A DNA stretch of 64,000 nt from Cherax quadricarinatus (taxonomy: Eukaryota > Arthropoda > Malacostraca > Decapoda > Parastacidae): contig NC_091357.1 of the NCBI RefSeq assembly GCF_038502225.1, forward strand, positions 7,976,639 through 8,040,638, given 5' to 3'. Below the pieces are notes generated by a model. It saw only the letters and a program-made list of their open reading frames with translations, had not been told where the DNA came from and did no database searches. Of the stretch, positions 9,975 to 20,213 are shown piece after piece. Numbering within the stretch: the first letter of the stretch is position 1; each line of letters begins with the position of its first letter. The translations under genes were made by a program, and so were the position numbers.

Positions 9975-12900
9975 TGAAGTGGAGTGGAACTGTGGAGTGT
10001 GAAGTGGAGTGGAACTGTGGAGTGTGAAGTGGAACTGTGGAGTGTGAAGTGGAGTGGAACTGTGGAGTGTGAAGTGGAACTGTGGAGTGTGAAGTGGAGT
10101 GGAACTGTGGAGTGTGAAGTGGAACTGTGGAGTGTGAAGTGGAGTGGAACTGTGGAGTGTGAAGTGGAACTGTGGAGTGTGAAGTGGAGTGGAACTGTGG
10201 AGTGTGAAGTGGAACTGTGGAGTGTGAAGTGGAGTGGAACTGTGGAGTGTGAAGTGGAGTGGAACTGTGGAGTGTGAAGTGGAGTGGAACTGTGGAGTGT
10301 GAAGTGGAGTGGAACTGTGGAGTGTGAAGTGGAACTGTGGAGTGTGAAGTGGAGTGGAACTGTGGAGTGTGAAGTGGAACTGTGGAGTGTGAAGTGGAGT
10401 GGAACTGTGGAGTGTGAAGTGGAGTGGAACTGTGGAGTGTGAAGTGGAGTGGAACTGTGGAGTGTGAAGTGGAGTGGAACTGTGGAGTGTGAAGTGGAAC
10501 TGTGGAGTGTGAAGTGGAGTGGAACTGTGGAGTGTGAAGTGGAACTGTGGAGTGTGAAGTGGAGTGGAACTGTGGAGTGTGAAGTGGAGTGGAACTGTGG
10601 AGTGTGAAGTGGAGTGGAACTGTGGAGTGTGAAGTGGAGTGGAACTGTGGAGTGTGAAGTGGAACTGTGGAGTGTGAAGTGGAGTGGAACTGTGGAGTGT
10701 GAAGTGGAACTGTGGAGTGTGAAGTGGAGTGGAACTGTGGAGTGTGGAGTGGAACTGTGGAGTGTGAAGTGGAGTGGAACTGTGGAGTGTGAAGTGGAAC
10801 TGTGGAGTGTGAAGTGGAGTGGAACTGTGGAGTGTGAAGTGGAACTGTGGAGTGTGAAGTGGAGTGGAACTGTGGAGTGTGGAGTGGAACTGTGGAGTGT
10901 GAAGTGGAGTGGAACTGTGGAGTGTGAAGTGAAGTGGAACTGTGGAGTGTGAAGTGGAGTGGAACTGTGGAGTGTGAAGTGGAGTGGAACTGTGGAGTGT
11001 GAAGTGGAGTGGAACTGTGGAGTGTGAAGTGGAGTGGAACTGTGGAGTGTGAAGTGGAACTGTGGAGTGTGAAGTGGAGTGGAACTGTGGAGTGTGGAGT
11101 GGAGTGGAACTGTGGAGTGTGAAGTGGAGTGGAACTGTGGAGTGTGAAGTGGAACTGTGGAGTGTGAAGTGGAGTGGAACTGTGGAGTGTGGAGTGGAGT
11201 GGAACTGTGGAGTGTGAAGTGGAGTGGAACTGTGGAGTGTGAAGTGAAGTGGAACTGTGGAGTGTGAAGTGGAGTGGAACTGTGGAGTGCGGAGTGGAGT
11301 GGAACTGTGGACTGTGAAGTGAAGTGGAACTGTGGAGTGTGAAGTGGAGTGGAACTATGGAGTGTGAAGTGGAGTGGAACTGTGGAGTGTGAAGTGAAGT
11401 GGAACTGTGGAGTGTAACTGTGGAGTGTGAAGTGAAGTGGAACTGTGGAGTGTGAAGTGAAGTGGAACTGTGGAGTGTGAAGTGGAGTGGAACTGTGGAG
11501 TGTGGAGTGGAGTGGAACTGTGGAGTGTGAAGTGAAGTGGAACTGTGGAGTGTGGAGTGGAGTGGAACTGTGGAGTGTGAAGTGGAGTGGAACTGTGGAG
11601 TGTGGAGTGGAACTGTGGAGTGTGAAGTGGAGTGGAACTGTGGAGTGTGAAGTGGAGTGGAACTGTGGTGTGAAGTGGAGTGGAACTGTGGAGTGTGAAG
11701 TGAAGTGGAACTGTGGAGTGTGAAGTGGAGTGGAACTGTGGAGTGTAAAGTGGAGTGGAACTGTGGAGTGTGAAGTGGAGTGGAACTGTGGAGTGTGAAG
11801 TGGAGTGGAACTGTGGAGTGTGAAGTGGAACTGTGGAGTGTGAAGTGGAGTGGAACTGTGGAGTGTGAAGTGAAGTGGAACTGTGGAGTGTGAAGTGGAG
11901 TGGAACTGTGGAGTGTGAAGTGGAGTGGAACTGTGGAGTGTGGAGTGGAACTGTGGAGTGTGAAGTGGAGTGGAACTGTGGAGTGTGAAGTGAAGTGGAA
12001 CTGTGGAGTGTGAAGTGAAGTGGAACTGTGGAGTGTGAAGTGGAGTGGAACTGTGGAGTGTGGAGTGGAACTGTGGAGTGTGAAGTGGAGTGGAACTGTG
12101 GAGTGTGAAGTGGAGTGGAACTGTGGAGTGTGGAGTGGAGTGGAACTGTGGAGTGGAACTGTGGAGTGTGAAGTGGAGTGGATCTGTGGAGTGTGAAGTG
12201 GAGTGGAACTGTGGAGTGTGAAGTGGAGTGGAACTGTGGAGTGTAAAGTGGAGTGGAACTGTGGAGCGTGAAGTGGAGTGGAACTGTGGAGTGTGAAGTG
12301 GAGTGGAACTGTGGAGTGTGAAGTGGAGTGGATCTGTGGAGTGTGAAGTGGAGTGGAACTGTGGAGTGGAACTGTGGAGTGTAAAGTGGAGTGGAACTGT
12401 GGAGTGTGAAGTGGAGTGGATCTGTGGAGTGTGAAGTGGAGTGGAACTGTGGAGTGTGAAGTGGAGTGGAACTGTGGAGTGTGAAGTGGAGTGGAACTGT
12501 GGAGCGTGAAGTGGAGTGGAACTGTGGAGTGTGAAGTGGAGTGGAACTGTGGAGTGTGAAGTGGAGTGGATCTGTGGAGTGTGAAGTGGAGTGGAACTGT
12601 GGAGTGGAACTGTGGAGTGTAAAGTGGAGTGGAACTGTGGAGTGTGAAGTGAAGTGGAACTGTGGAGTGTGAAGTGGAGTGGAACTGTGGAGTGTGAAGT
12701 GGAGTGGAACTGTGGAGTGTGAAGTGGAGTGGAACTGTGGAGTGTGAAGTGGAGTGGAACTGTGGAGTGTGGAGTGGAGTGGAACTGTGGAGTTTGAAGT
12801 GGAGTGGAACTGTGGAGTGTGAAGTGGAGAGGAACTGTGGAGTGTGAAGTGGAGTGGAACTGTAGAGTGTGAAGTGGAGTGGAACTGTGGAGTGTGAAGT

Positions 12901-14735
12901 GAAGTGGAACTGTGGAGTGTGAAGTGGAGTGGAACTGTAGAGTGTGAAGTGGAGTGGAACTGTGAAGTGTGAAGTGGAGTGGAACTGTGGAGTGTGAAGT
13001 GGAGTGGAACTGTGGAGTGTGAAGTGGAGTGGAACTGTAGAGTGTGAAGTGGAGTGGAACTGTAGAGTGTGAAGTGGAGTGGAACTGTGAAGTGTGAAGT
13101 GGAGTGGAACTGTAGAGTGTGAAGTGGAGTGGAACTGTGAAGTGTGAAGTGGAGTGGAACTGTGAAGTGTGAAGTGGAGTGGAACTGTGGAGTGTGAAGT
13201 GGAGTGGAACTGTGGAGTGTGGAGTGGAACTGTGGAGTGTGAAGTGGAGTGGAACTGTGGAGTGTGGAGTGGAACTGTGGAGTGTGAAGTGGAGTGGAAC
13301 TGTGGAGTGTGAAGTGAAGTGGAGTGGAACTGTGGAGTGTGAAGTGGAGTGGAACTGTGGAGTGTGAAGTGGAGTGGAACTGTGGAGTGTGAAGTGGAGT
13401 GGAACTGTGGAGTGTGGAGTGGAGTGGAACTGTGGAGTTTGAAGTGGAGTGGAACTGTGGAATGTGAAGTGGAGAGGAACTGTGGAGTGTGAAGTGGAGT
13501 GGAACTGTAGAGTGTGAAGTGGAGTGGAACTGTGGAGTGTGAAGTGAAGTTGAACTGTGGAGTGTGAAGTGGAGTGGAACTGTAGAGTGTGAAGTGGAGT
13601 GGAACTGTGAAGTGTGGAGTGGAACTGTGGAGTGTGAAGTGGAGTGGAACTGTGGAGTGTGAAGTGGAGTGGAACTGTAGAGTGTGAAGTGGAGTGGAAC
13701 TGTAGAGTGTGAAGTGGAGTGGAACTGTGAAGTGTGAAGTGGAGTGGAACTGTAGAGTGTGAAGTGGAGTGGAACTGTGAAGTGTGAAGTGGAGTGGAAC
13801 TGTGAAGTGGAGTGGAACTGTGGAGTGTGAAGTGGAGTGGAACTGTGGAGTGTGGAGTGGAACTGTGGAGTGTGGAGTGGAACTGTGGAGTGTGGAGTGG
13901 AACTGTGGAGTGTGGAGTGGAACTGTGGAGTGTGAAGTGGAGTGGAACTGTGGAGTGTGGAGTGGAACTGTGGAGTGTGAAGTGGAACTGTGGAGTGTGA
14001 AGTGGAGTGGAACTGTGGAGTGGAGTGGAACTGTGGAGTGTGAAGTGGAATGGAATTGTGGAGTGTGAAGTGGAGTGGAACTGTGGAGTGTGGAGTGGAA
14101 CTGTGGAGTGTGAAGTGGAGTGGAACTGTGGAGTGTGAAGTGGAGTGGAACTGTGGAGTGTGGAGTGGAACTGTGGAGTGGAACTGTGGAGTGTGAAGTG
14201 AAGTGGAACTGTGGAGTGTGTGAAGTGGAGTGGAACTGTGGAGTGTGAAGTGGAGTGGAACTGTGGAGTGGAACTGTGGAGTGGAGTGGAACTGTGGAGT
14301 GTGGAGTGGAATTGTGGAGTGTGAACTGGAGTGGAACTGTGGAGTGTGGAGTGGAACTGTGGAGTGTGAAGTGGAGTGGAACTGTGGAGTGTGGAGTGGA
14401 ACTGTGGAGTGTGAAGTGGAGTGGAACTGTGGAGTGTGAAGTGGAGTGGAACTGTGGAGTGTGAAGCGAAGTGGAACTGTGGAGTGTAAAGTGGAGTGGA
14501 ACTGTGGAGTGTGGAGTGGAACTGTGGAGTGTGAAGTGGAGTGGAACTGTGGAGTGTAAAGTGGAGTGGAACTCTGGAGTGTGAAGTGGAGCGGAACTAT
14601 GGAGTGTGAAGTGGAGTGGAACTGTGGAGTGTGAAGTGGAGTGGAACTGTGGAGTGTAAAGTGGAGTGGAACTCTGGAGTGTGAAGTGGAGCGGAACTAT
14701 GGAGTGTGAAGTGGAGTGGAACTGTGGAGTGGAGC
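9975..14735. repeat. 4.8-kb minisatellite of 25- and 20-bp units
   Basis: About 200 copies of GAAGTGGAGTGGAACTGTGG plus AGTGT (25 bp), and a 20-bp form lacking one GAGTG step. The left end alternates 25/20 in 45-bp pairs. To the right variants (GAGTTTGAAG, GGAGAGGAAC, GGATCTGTGG) mark larger block duplications: GAGTTTGAAG near 12791 and 13436 are 645 bp apart, and ACTCTGGAG at 14571 and 14671 are 100 bp apart. The minus strand lacks stops and gives a 1694-residue pseudo-protein (HSSTPLHTPQF repeats). Confidence 0.97.
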
Positions 14736-14739
14736 TAAG

Positions 14740-15290
14740 AGGATGACAGAAGTATATTAAGAGCTTAGCAGATGAGATCTTCACATAAGAATGTGGAGAC
14801 ACAAAAACAAGAAAAACAGGAAAGGGCAGACCGCATTTTCCTGGATTGCAAAAGAAATAAAGGTATATAACTGAATAAAAGACTGCTTCAGAAATTATAT
14901 GAGTATGCGCCAAAAAAGGCAATATTTTCCCAAAAGATGAAGAAATAATTAAAAAATACAAGGCAGACAATAACAGCAAGGTATAAAGCATCAAAATGCT
15001 GTCGTTCCGCAAGGTCCCTAATTAGGGCCGCTACTGTTCCTAATATACGTCAACGACCTATCAGATACGATTGATTATGTATGACTAACGATAAAGATAA
15101 AAAAAAAAAAGATAAAAAGGCTTCACGAATATATGTACAAAATGACCTGAAACTAATGCAAGGTTATGCAGATTGAGGAAGTTACGGGAAGAACAAACAC
15201 AGTACAGAATGGGAGGACAGAAGTAGCAAATAACACTGTAGATAATGATCTGAGGGTAACTATGACATCCAGCAAATTGATAAGTCATCA
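14740..15290 (+). pseudogene. Fossil non-LTR retrotransposon X2, RT part
   Basis: At 15003-15065 one frame reads VPQGP, a stop, then LGPLLFLIYVNDLSD, which is RT motif B of CR1-like elements with a single nonsense codon. At about 15162-15285 another reads KVMQIEEVTGRTNT, then NDLRVTMTSSKL, the post-catalytic KVM...DLGV region. The catalytic FADD box was not found between them. With 9441-9970 this suggests one element split by the minisatellite. Confidence 0.6.
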
Positions 15291-15480
15291 ATGTGCCCTT
15301 TATTGTTGAAACGTTTTGCCTACAGCCCTACACGGTAAGCTTCTTCAGTGAAATATATAGTAGTGGGGAGGTAAAAATGAAGTAATTAGTCCATCAACCT
15401 GATTACATCATCTTACCTCGCCACTTGTGTTGCCTACAATCCATTCTCTGTATCTGATACCTAACTATTGGACATGTGAC
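15291..15480 (-). mobile_element. Short Penelope-like element with worn ribozyme module
   Basis: On the minus strand CTGAAGA (15342-15348) is followed by a damaged hairpin, AAAACGTTTCAACAATAAA. To the right, AGTCCATCAACCTGATTACATC matches the body of family D short elements (compare 63840-63880). Helix I is not paired here, so the copy is old. Confidence 0.5.
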
Positions 15481-16285
15481 TTACTCATCGCCTCGTTGGT
15501 ATCTTGTACCACAATCAACATCTCGCACAGACACATCAACACTAGCTAACCACAGAACAACGTTCACGAACAATCTTTCAGAACGTCATAAGACGTATGT
15601 TTCTGGAGACTAAACAAGGGTCATTCATACCATTCATGTACAAGGATCATTCAGATTTTCTAGTGACAAAAGCGAGACCTTCCATAGTTTTAGCAAATAA
15701 TAAGGAGGTCCACCTACCTTTTCCAGAGCTGGAAGGCAGTCTGTATTTGAGTGTACAGAAGAAGGGTCAATTATATTTGCAGTCACGGAAATACAGTTTG
15801 TACTTTTAGTATAAAAAAGTGGGTAATTTACACTTTGTGGAAGGGAATCATCATATTTAGGATATATCCTATTTAAGGGGAAGCGTTAAACTCGTGTGGG
15901 TGTAACATAGCGGCTAGGAAGTGTGAGGCAATTACCTTCAATATATAAAAAAGGCAAAGAGCAAGTCCAATTCCTCAGATGAAGAGCCCCTCGCCGGTAT
16001 CAGGGAACCTCCGTAGAGGGGTTTCAATACGAAAAAAAAGGAGAGGATCGTAAATTTCCAGTAGGTAGGACAACCACCATCTGGATTTCCAGCAGCAGGA
16101 GAGGATCATTTGCATTTCCAAAAATAGGAAAAAAAGCCATTTGCCTCTCCGGTGATAAGAGAAGTACCATCTGTACTTGCAGCCACAGCAACAGCACTCT
16201 TTGTACTCAAGTGTCAGGAGCAAAAATAAGGTAACTCCTCTGTTGTTTCACGAACAAAAGAGGCGTCACTATTTGTGATGAAAAT
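15481..16285. other. Decayed tandem repeat, no gene
   Basis: Scattered echoes of TTTCCAGCAGCAGGAGAGGA/ATTTGCATTTCCA at about 35-40-bp steps suggest an old minisatellite. A 70-residue open frame at 15597-15809 lies in the same material and has no recognisable domain. A SINE-like repeat is inserted at 15872-16022. Confidence 0.35.
15872..16022 (+). mobile_element. SINE-like dispersed repeat (GAAGCGCTAAACCC type)
   Basis: GGGGAAGCGTTAAACTCGTG, then CATAGCGGCTAGG, then AAGAGCCCCTCGCCGGTATC and GGAACCTCCGTAGAGGGG: the same order of phrases as the copy at 8222-8370. Confidence 0.65.
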
Positions 16286-16287
16286 AG

Positions 16288-16860
16288 TATCTACTGTATA
16301 GAGGGTTGTCCCTACTATTACCAGTTATAGAGGGTTGTCCCTACTATTACCAGTTATAGAGGGTTGTCCCTACTATTACCAGTTATAGAAGGCTGTCCTT
16401 ATTACCAGCTATAGAAGACTGTCCCTCTTATTACCAGTTATAGAGGGTTGTCCCTGCTATTACCAGTTATAGAAGGTTGTCCCTATTACCAGTTATAGAA
16501 GGCTGTTCCTACTATTACTAGTTATAGAAGGCTGTCCCTACTATTACCAGTTATAGAAGGCTGTCCCTACTATTACCAGTTATAGAAGGCTGTCCCTACT
16601 ATTACCAGTTATAGAAGGCTGTCCCTACTATTACCAGTTATAGAAGGCTGTCCCTACTATTACCAGTTATAGAAGGCTGTCCCTACTATTACCAGTTATA
16701 GAAGGCTGTCCCTACTATTACCAGTTATAGAAGGCTGTCCCTACTATTACCAGTTACAGAAGGCTGTCCCTACTATTACCAGTTATAGAAGGCTGTCCCT
16801 ATTACCAGTTATAGAGGGCTGTCCCTACTATTACTAGTTACAGAAGGTTGTCCCTTCAGC
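16288..16860. repeat. 29-bp minisatellite
   Basis: About 20 copies of TATAGAAGGCTGTCCCTACT plus ATTACCAGT. The left copies carry AGAGGGTTGTCC and a few lack the CTACT step, giving 24-bp units. Confidence 0.95.
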
Positions 16861-16989
16861 GCAAGCAGTAGCGGCAGCTGGATCCTCCGTCAAGTTCTGC
16901 TACTGTATGGTCCTCAATGACAGTGTTTCCTGTGAATAAAAAAAATCACAATGCTGTGTCAGGGACGATCCAAGACTAACCCAAACATT

Positions 16990-17278
16990 ATCTTTGTGAG
17001 TAGTGTGTCCTGTTTATTTCATAGCAGTGTGTCCTGTTTATTTCTGAGCAGTGCATCCTGTTTATTTCTGAGTAGTGTGTCCTGTTTATTTCATAGCAGT
17101 GTGTCCTGTTTATTTCTGAGTAGTGTGTCCTGTTTATTTCTGAGTAGTGTGTCCTGTTTATTTCTGAGTAGTGTGTCCTGTTTATTTCATAGCAGTGTGT
17201 CCTGTTTATTTCTGAGTAGTGTGTCCTGTTTATTTCATAGCAGTGTGTCCTATTTATTTCTGAGCAGTGCATCCTGTT
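16990..17278. repeat. 24-bp minisatellite
   Basis: Twelve copies of GTGTCCTGTTTATTTCTGAG plus TAGT; a TTCATAGCAGT variant recurs at every second or third unit. Units are a multiple of three and open on both strands, so the flanking open frames are artefacts. Confidence 0.95.
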
Positions 17279-17814
17279 TTTTCTGTCCGGTCTTTACCAG
17301 TTCCTCGCGTCTGATTCTACGCCTGTCAACATGACTCAAAGCTGGGAACGCTATCCTCACAGCTAGTTCTACTACCCCTAGTTAGCATTATCTCTACCCA
17401 CCATTCCTCTGGGCTCCCCGCAGCTGGATCAACCCACCACACAGCTGGTTCATCACCCTACTATCACCAGGCGGCAGCTGGCAAGGCCAAATGGGGAGGA
17501 CTGTGAAGGCTGGCAGGTTTTATGCTTGGCTGGCAACCCACTCTCAAATATTACTCCAACGACTGCCTCTGTCAGCTCCTCCCCTCGCTCGGCGGGGCTG
17601 ACGCTCCTGGCTGCTGACAGCCTCACTCTCCTCCTTGCTGATAAGATGGCACTAGCGCTCTAGCTGCTGGTGGAGCCCACGTATTTTTTCCCCCACAGAC
17701 TGACTTCAGTATGGGTGATGTTGTAGCGCTGAAGGTGCCAAAGGCATGCCACAGCGCTTGTAAGTGATGCATGGATTGTGCAAAGTTGCAGCATGAGGCT
17801 GAAGACATTGATGT
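17279..17814. other. No gene seen
   Basis: Moderately GC-rich unique sequence; nothing recognised. Confidence 0.5.
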
Positions 17815-18028
17815 TGGGTAGTTTCAAAATTAGGTTGGATAAATACATGAGTGGGATGGGTTGGATTTGAGTGGGACTTGCACATCAGAGCTTAGTTCTT
17901 GGGTAGCACTGAAAATTGGGTAGGTCAAATGTTTGTTAGTGGGATGAATTGTAAAGGACCTGCCTAGTATGGGCCAACAGGCCTGCTGCAGTGTTCCTCC
18001 TTTCTTATGTTCTTATGTTCTTATGTCG
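17815..18028 (+). mobile_element. CR1 3' end, truncated
   Basis: Starts in the CR1 ORF2 C-terminus (FKxRLDKYMSGMGWI style, with a lesion), carries the 3' UTR phrase GTAAAGGACCTGCCTAGTAT and ends in three TTATGTTC steps, the terminal microsatellite typical of CR1 elements. Same family as CR1-A and CR1-B but opposite strand. Confidence 0.85.
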
Positions 18029-18235
18029 TGTCTAAAGACAATAATCACTCATTACTGAGGTATACAGAGAGTAATAACCTTTCCGAAATGTCTAGGTATG
18101 TTAGTGAAAATATAAGACACCGAACATTTCAAGCAAATAACTTAAATTTGCTTGCAAAAGACGAGCCATAATGTGTAGATATACAGTAACAAAGCCACGA
18201 GGGAGGGTTAGATAACAGGTCTAGGTCTTTAAGAA
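18029..18235. other. No gene seen
   Basis: Short AT-rich spacer between two oppositely oriented CR1 3' ends. Confidence 0.5.
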
Positions 18236-18382
18236 CATAAGAACATAAGAAAGGAGGAACACTGCAGCAGGCCTGTTGGCCCATACTAGGCAGGTCCTTT
18301 ACAATTCATCCCACTAACAAACATTTGACCAACCCAATTTTCAATGCTACCCAAGAAATAAGCTCTGATGTGCAAGTCCCAC

Positions 18383-18497
18383 TCAAATCCAACCCCTCCC
18401 ACTCATGTACTTATCCAACCTAAATTTGAAACTACCCAAAGTCCTAGCCTCAATAACCCAACTAGGTAGACTGTTCCACTCATCAACTACCCTATTT
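18383..18497 (-). CDS. CR1-A ORF2, C-terminal end beyond the PLE insertion
   Basis: Encodes the last part of the ORF2 protein (DEWNSLPSWVIEARTLGSFK and on to a YMSGRGWI end). It is separated from the rest of ORF2 by PLE-A. The join falls in the 13-bp target duplication AACTACCCTATTT, present at 18485-18497 and 20214-20226, so before insertion the frame would have been continuous. Confidence 0.8.
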
Positions 18498-18528
18498 GGA
18501 AATAAATGGTATAAAATACCGACACAAT

Positions 18529-19054
18529 GGAAATATAAACACAAATGCAGTATAATGTGATCCTTTATTGACAACGTTTCACCCACGCAGTGGGCTTTTT
18601 CAAGTCACACACGGATCTACCTGGGGTTGGAAGGTACGGGAGTATTTATAGTTCAGAACGTTGAGGTCAGGTGGAGATTGCTGCATCAGATGATCTACCG
18701 GGTGGGGTTATAGAGTCTTGGGTAGCTAGGCGGGGATATTGGACAAGTTGTGAGTAGACCTTCTGCAGTGTTCTATGTTCTTATGTGGGATAGCGATGAA
18801 GAAGTTTCTTGGCGAGTGGTTCAGCTATGTTATAGAAGCCATTGTTCTGGTTGAAATTGTTGGTTATAGAGATAAACGATGATTCCAGGATTCTTCTGTA
18901 TTGAGTGTTGTCTTCTGTGGCTATAAGTCTTGAGTTTCTGTAGTTAATTAAATGGTTGTGTGAATTGCGATGTTGTACACAGGCATTCCTTGTATCGTCA
19001 GTCCTGCTTGCATATTGGTGTTCTGAAATACGTGTTTGGAGGTCTCTTGATGTT
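18529..19054 (-). repeat. PLE-A inverted arm (left)
   Basis: Reverse complement of 19688-20213 with few differences; carries antisense endonuclease and the minus-strand ribozyme module. The long open frame that runs through it into the RT is partly antisense and should not be read as protein before about 19055. Confidence 0.9.
18569..18607 (-). ncRNA. Hammerhead-like module, family A, inverted copy
   Basis: Same as the module at 20135-20173 but on the minus strand (core TTGAAAA at 18597-18603). Confidence 0.65.
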
Positions 19055-19961
19055 TTCGCTCCGTTATGTTGACGACATTCTCCTCATAACTCCTAAACGC
19101 TTCAACGTTCAAGCTCTCCAAGACAAGCTCAACCAGGTCGAGCCTTCAATCCAATTCACACTTGAAGAAGAAGTCGACAACACTCTTCCTTTCCTTGATG
19201 TTCTACTCTGCAAAGCTGACCACGAACTTCGTTTTAAAGTCTATCGAAAACCCACCAACCAAAACGATCTTCTCCACTTCTACTCTCACCACGACACCAA
19301 AACCAAACGTGGTGTAATTATAGGCTTCTTCCTGCGTGCACTCAGAATCTGCAGCAACGAGTTCCTTGAGGAAGAATGCACTATAATTGAACAAGTATTT
19401 TCCAAACTCCACTATCCTCGTCACTTCATCAGAGACTGCAGACGGCGAGCATTAAACATCTTCAACACACCCAGAGAAGACACTGCCGAGAAGAGATACA
19501 TAGTCCTTCCCACCAACTCCATTGCCAAACATGTTTCCAACATCTTTGCCAAAACATCATTCCAAGTATCTACCTCCACAACCACGACCATCAAGGACAT
19601 CACCAGTAGTAGACAGGACAAGCCTCCATCCTCTGCAGGGGTATACATAATCCCTTGTAATGACTGCAACAAATTATATGTGGGCGAAACATCAAGAGAC
19701 CTCCAAACACGTATTTCAGAACACCAATATGCAAGCAGGACTGACGATACAAGGAATGCCTGTGTACAACATCGCAATTCACACAACCATTTAATTAACT
19801 ACAGAAACTCAAGACTTATAGCCACAGAAGACAACACTCAATACAGAAGAATCCTGGAATCATCGTTTATCTCTATAACCAACAATTTCAACCAGAACAA
19901 TGGCTTCTATAACATAGCTGAACCACTCGCCAAGAAACTTCTTCATCGCTATCCCACATAA
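19055..19961 (+). CDS. Penelope-like RT C-terminus plus GIY-YIG endonuclease (5' truncated)
   Basis: The protein would reverse-transcribe the element and nick target DNA. Starting in the RT palm it shows SLRYVDDILL with the catalytic YVDD, then PFLDVLL, FKVYRKPTNQ, FFLRALRICS and LHYPRHFI, which are the C-terminal RT/thumb blocks of Penelope-like elements. About 190 residues after YVDD comes a GIY-YIG endonuclease: GVYIIPCNDCNKLYVGETSR, then an arginine in LQTRISEH and the C-terminal helix ending in KKLLHRYPT. The N-terminal half of the RT is missing; the apparent start upstream lies in the inverted arm. No internal stop is seen, so the copy is recent but dead by truncation. The stop is 178 bases before the ribozyme-like core. 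Confidence 0.9.
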
Positions 19962-20090
19962 GAAGATAGAACACTGCAGAAGGTCTACTCACAACTTGTC
20001 CAATATCCCCGCCTAGCTACCCAAGACTCTATAACCCCACCCGGTAGATCATCTGATGCAGCAATCTTCACCTGACCTCAACGTTCTGAA

Positions 20091-20100
20091 CTATAAATAC
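20091..20100 (+). promoter_or_regulatory. TATA-like box of PLE-A
   Basis: CTATAAATAC, 39 bases before the ribozyme-like core. TATA-like words also precede the module in families B, D and E. A promoter role is inferred from position only. Confidence 0.35.
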
Positions 20101-20134
20101 TCCCGTACCTTCCAACCCCAGGTAGATCCGTGTG

Positions 20135-20173
20135 TGACTTGAAAAAGCCCACTGCGTGGGTGAAACGTTGTCA
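20135..20173 (+). ncRNA. Hammerhead-like module, family A
   Basis: Helix I TGAC (20135-20138) pairs with GTCA (20170-20173). Core TTGAAAA (20139-20145) has U3 and A8 in place of the usual C3 and G8, which keeps the 3-8 pair. One extra A follows, then helix II GCCCAC-TGC-GTGGGT (20147-20161), GAA, and ACGT as a self-complementary helix III, then T (the expected cleavage base at 20169). AATAAAGG follows immediately. Hammerheads are known in Penelope-like elements. Deviations: the extra base before helix II, a loopless helix III that would need a dimer, and the swapped core pair. Confidence 0.7.
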
Positions 20174-20213
20174 ATAAAGGATCACATTATACTGCATTTG
20201 TGTTTATATTTCC

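Larger units (their letters stand above)
18498..20213 (+). mobile_element. PLE-A: Penelope-like element with inverted 5' copy
   Basis: A 5'-truncated Penelope-like element inserted in CR1-A. It has a 31-base leader with the terminal hairpin TGGTATAAAATACCGACA (18507-18524), a 526-bp inverted arm (18529-19054), a unique middle holding the RT end (19055-19687), and the matching direct arm (19688-20213). The flanking 13-bp direct repeat AACTACCCTATTT is the target-site duplication. Inverted partial copies at the 5' side are a known habit of Penelope-like elements. The arms each hold an endonuclease 3' part, a TATA-like CTATAAATAC and a hammerhead-like module. Confidence 0.9.

Noticed and set aside
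9928..15012. A 1694-codon minus-strand open frame
   Set aside because: Translation of the 25/20-bp minisatellite; no domain, and both ends run into unrelated fossil retrotransposon sequence.
15597..15809. 70-codon open frame as a small gene
   Set aside because: It overlaps a decayed tandem repeat and has no signal peptide, domain or splice evidence.
18960..19054. Start of the PLE-A frame as a true protein N-terminus
   Set aside because: This part is antisense to the endonuclease coding region in the inverted arm, so the residues before SLRYVDD are an artefact.
20138..20190. Long helix I formed by GTGA/TCAC-type outer pairs beyond AATAAA
   Set aside because: Such outer pairs exist in several copies, but they leave unequal gaps; the directly adjacent four-base helix co-varies better and was preferred.
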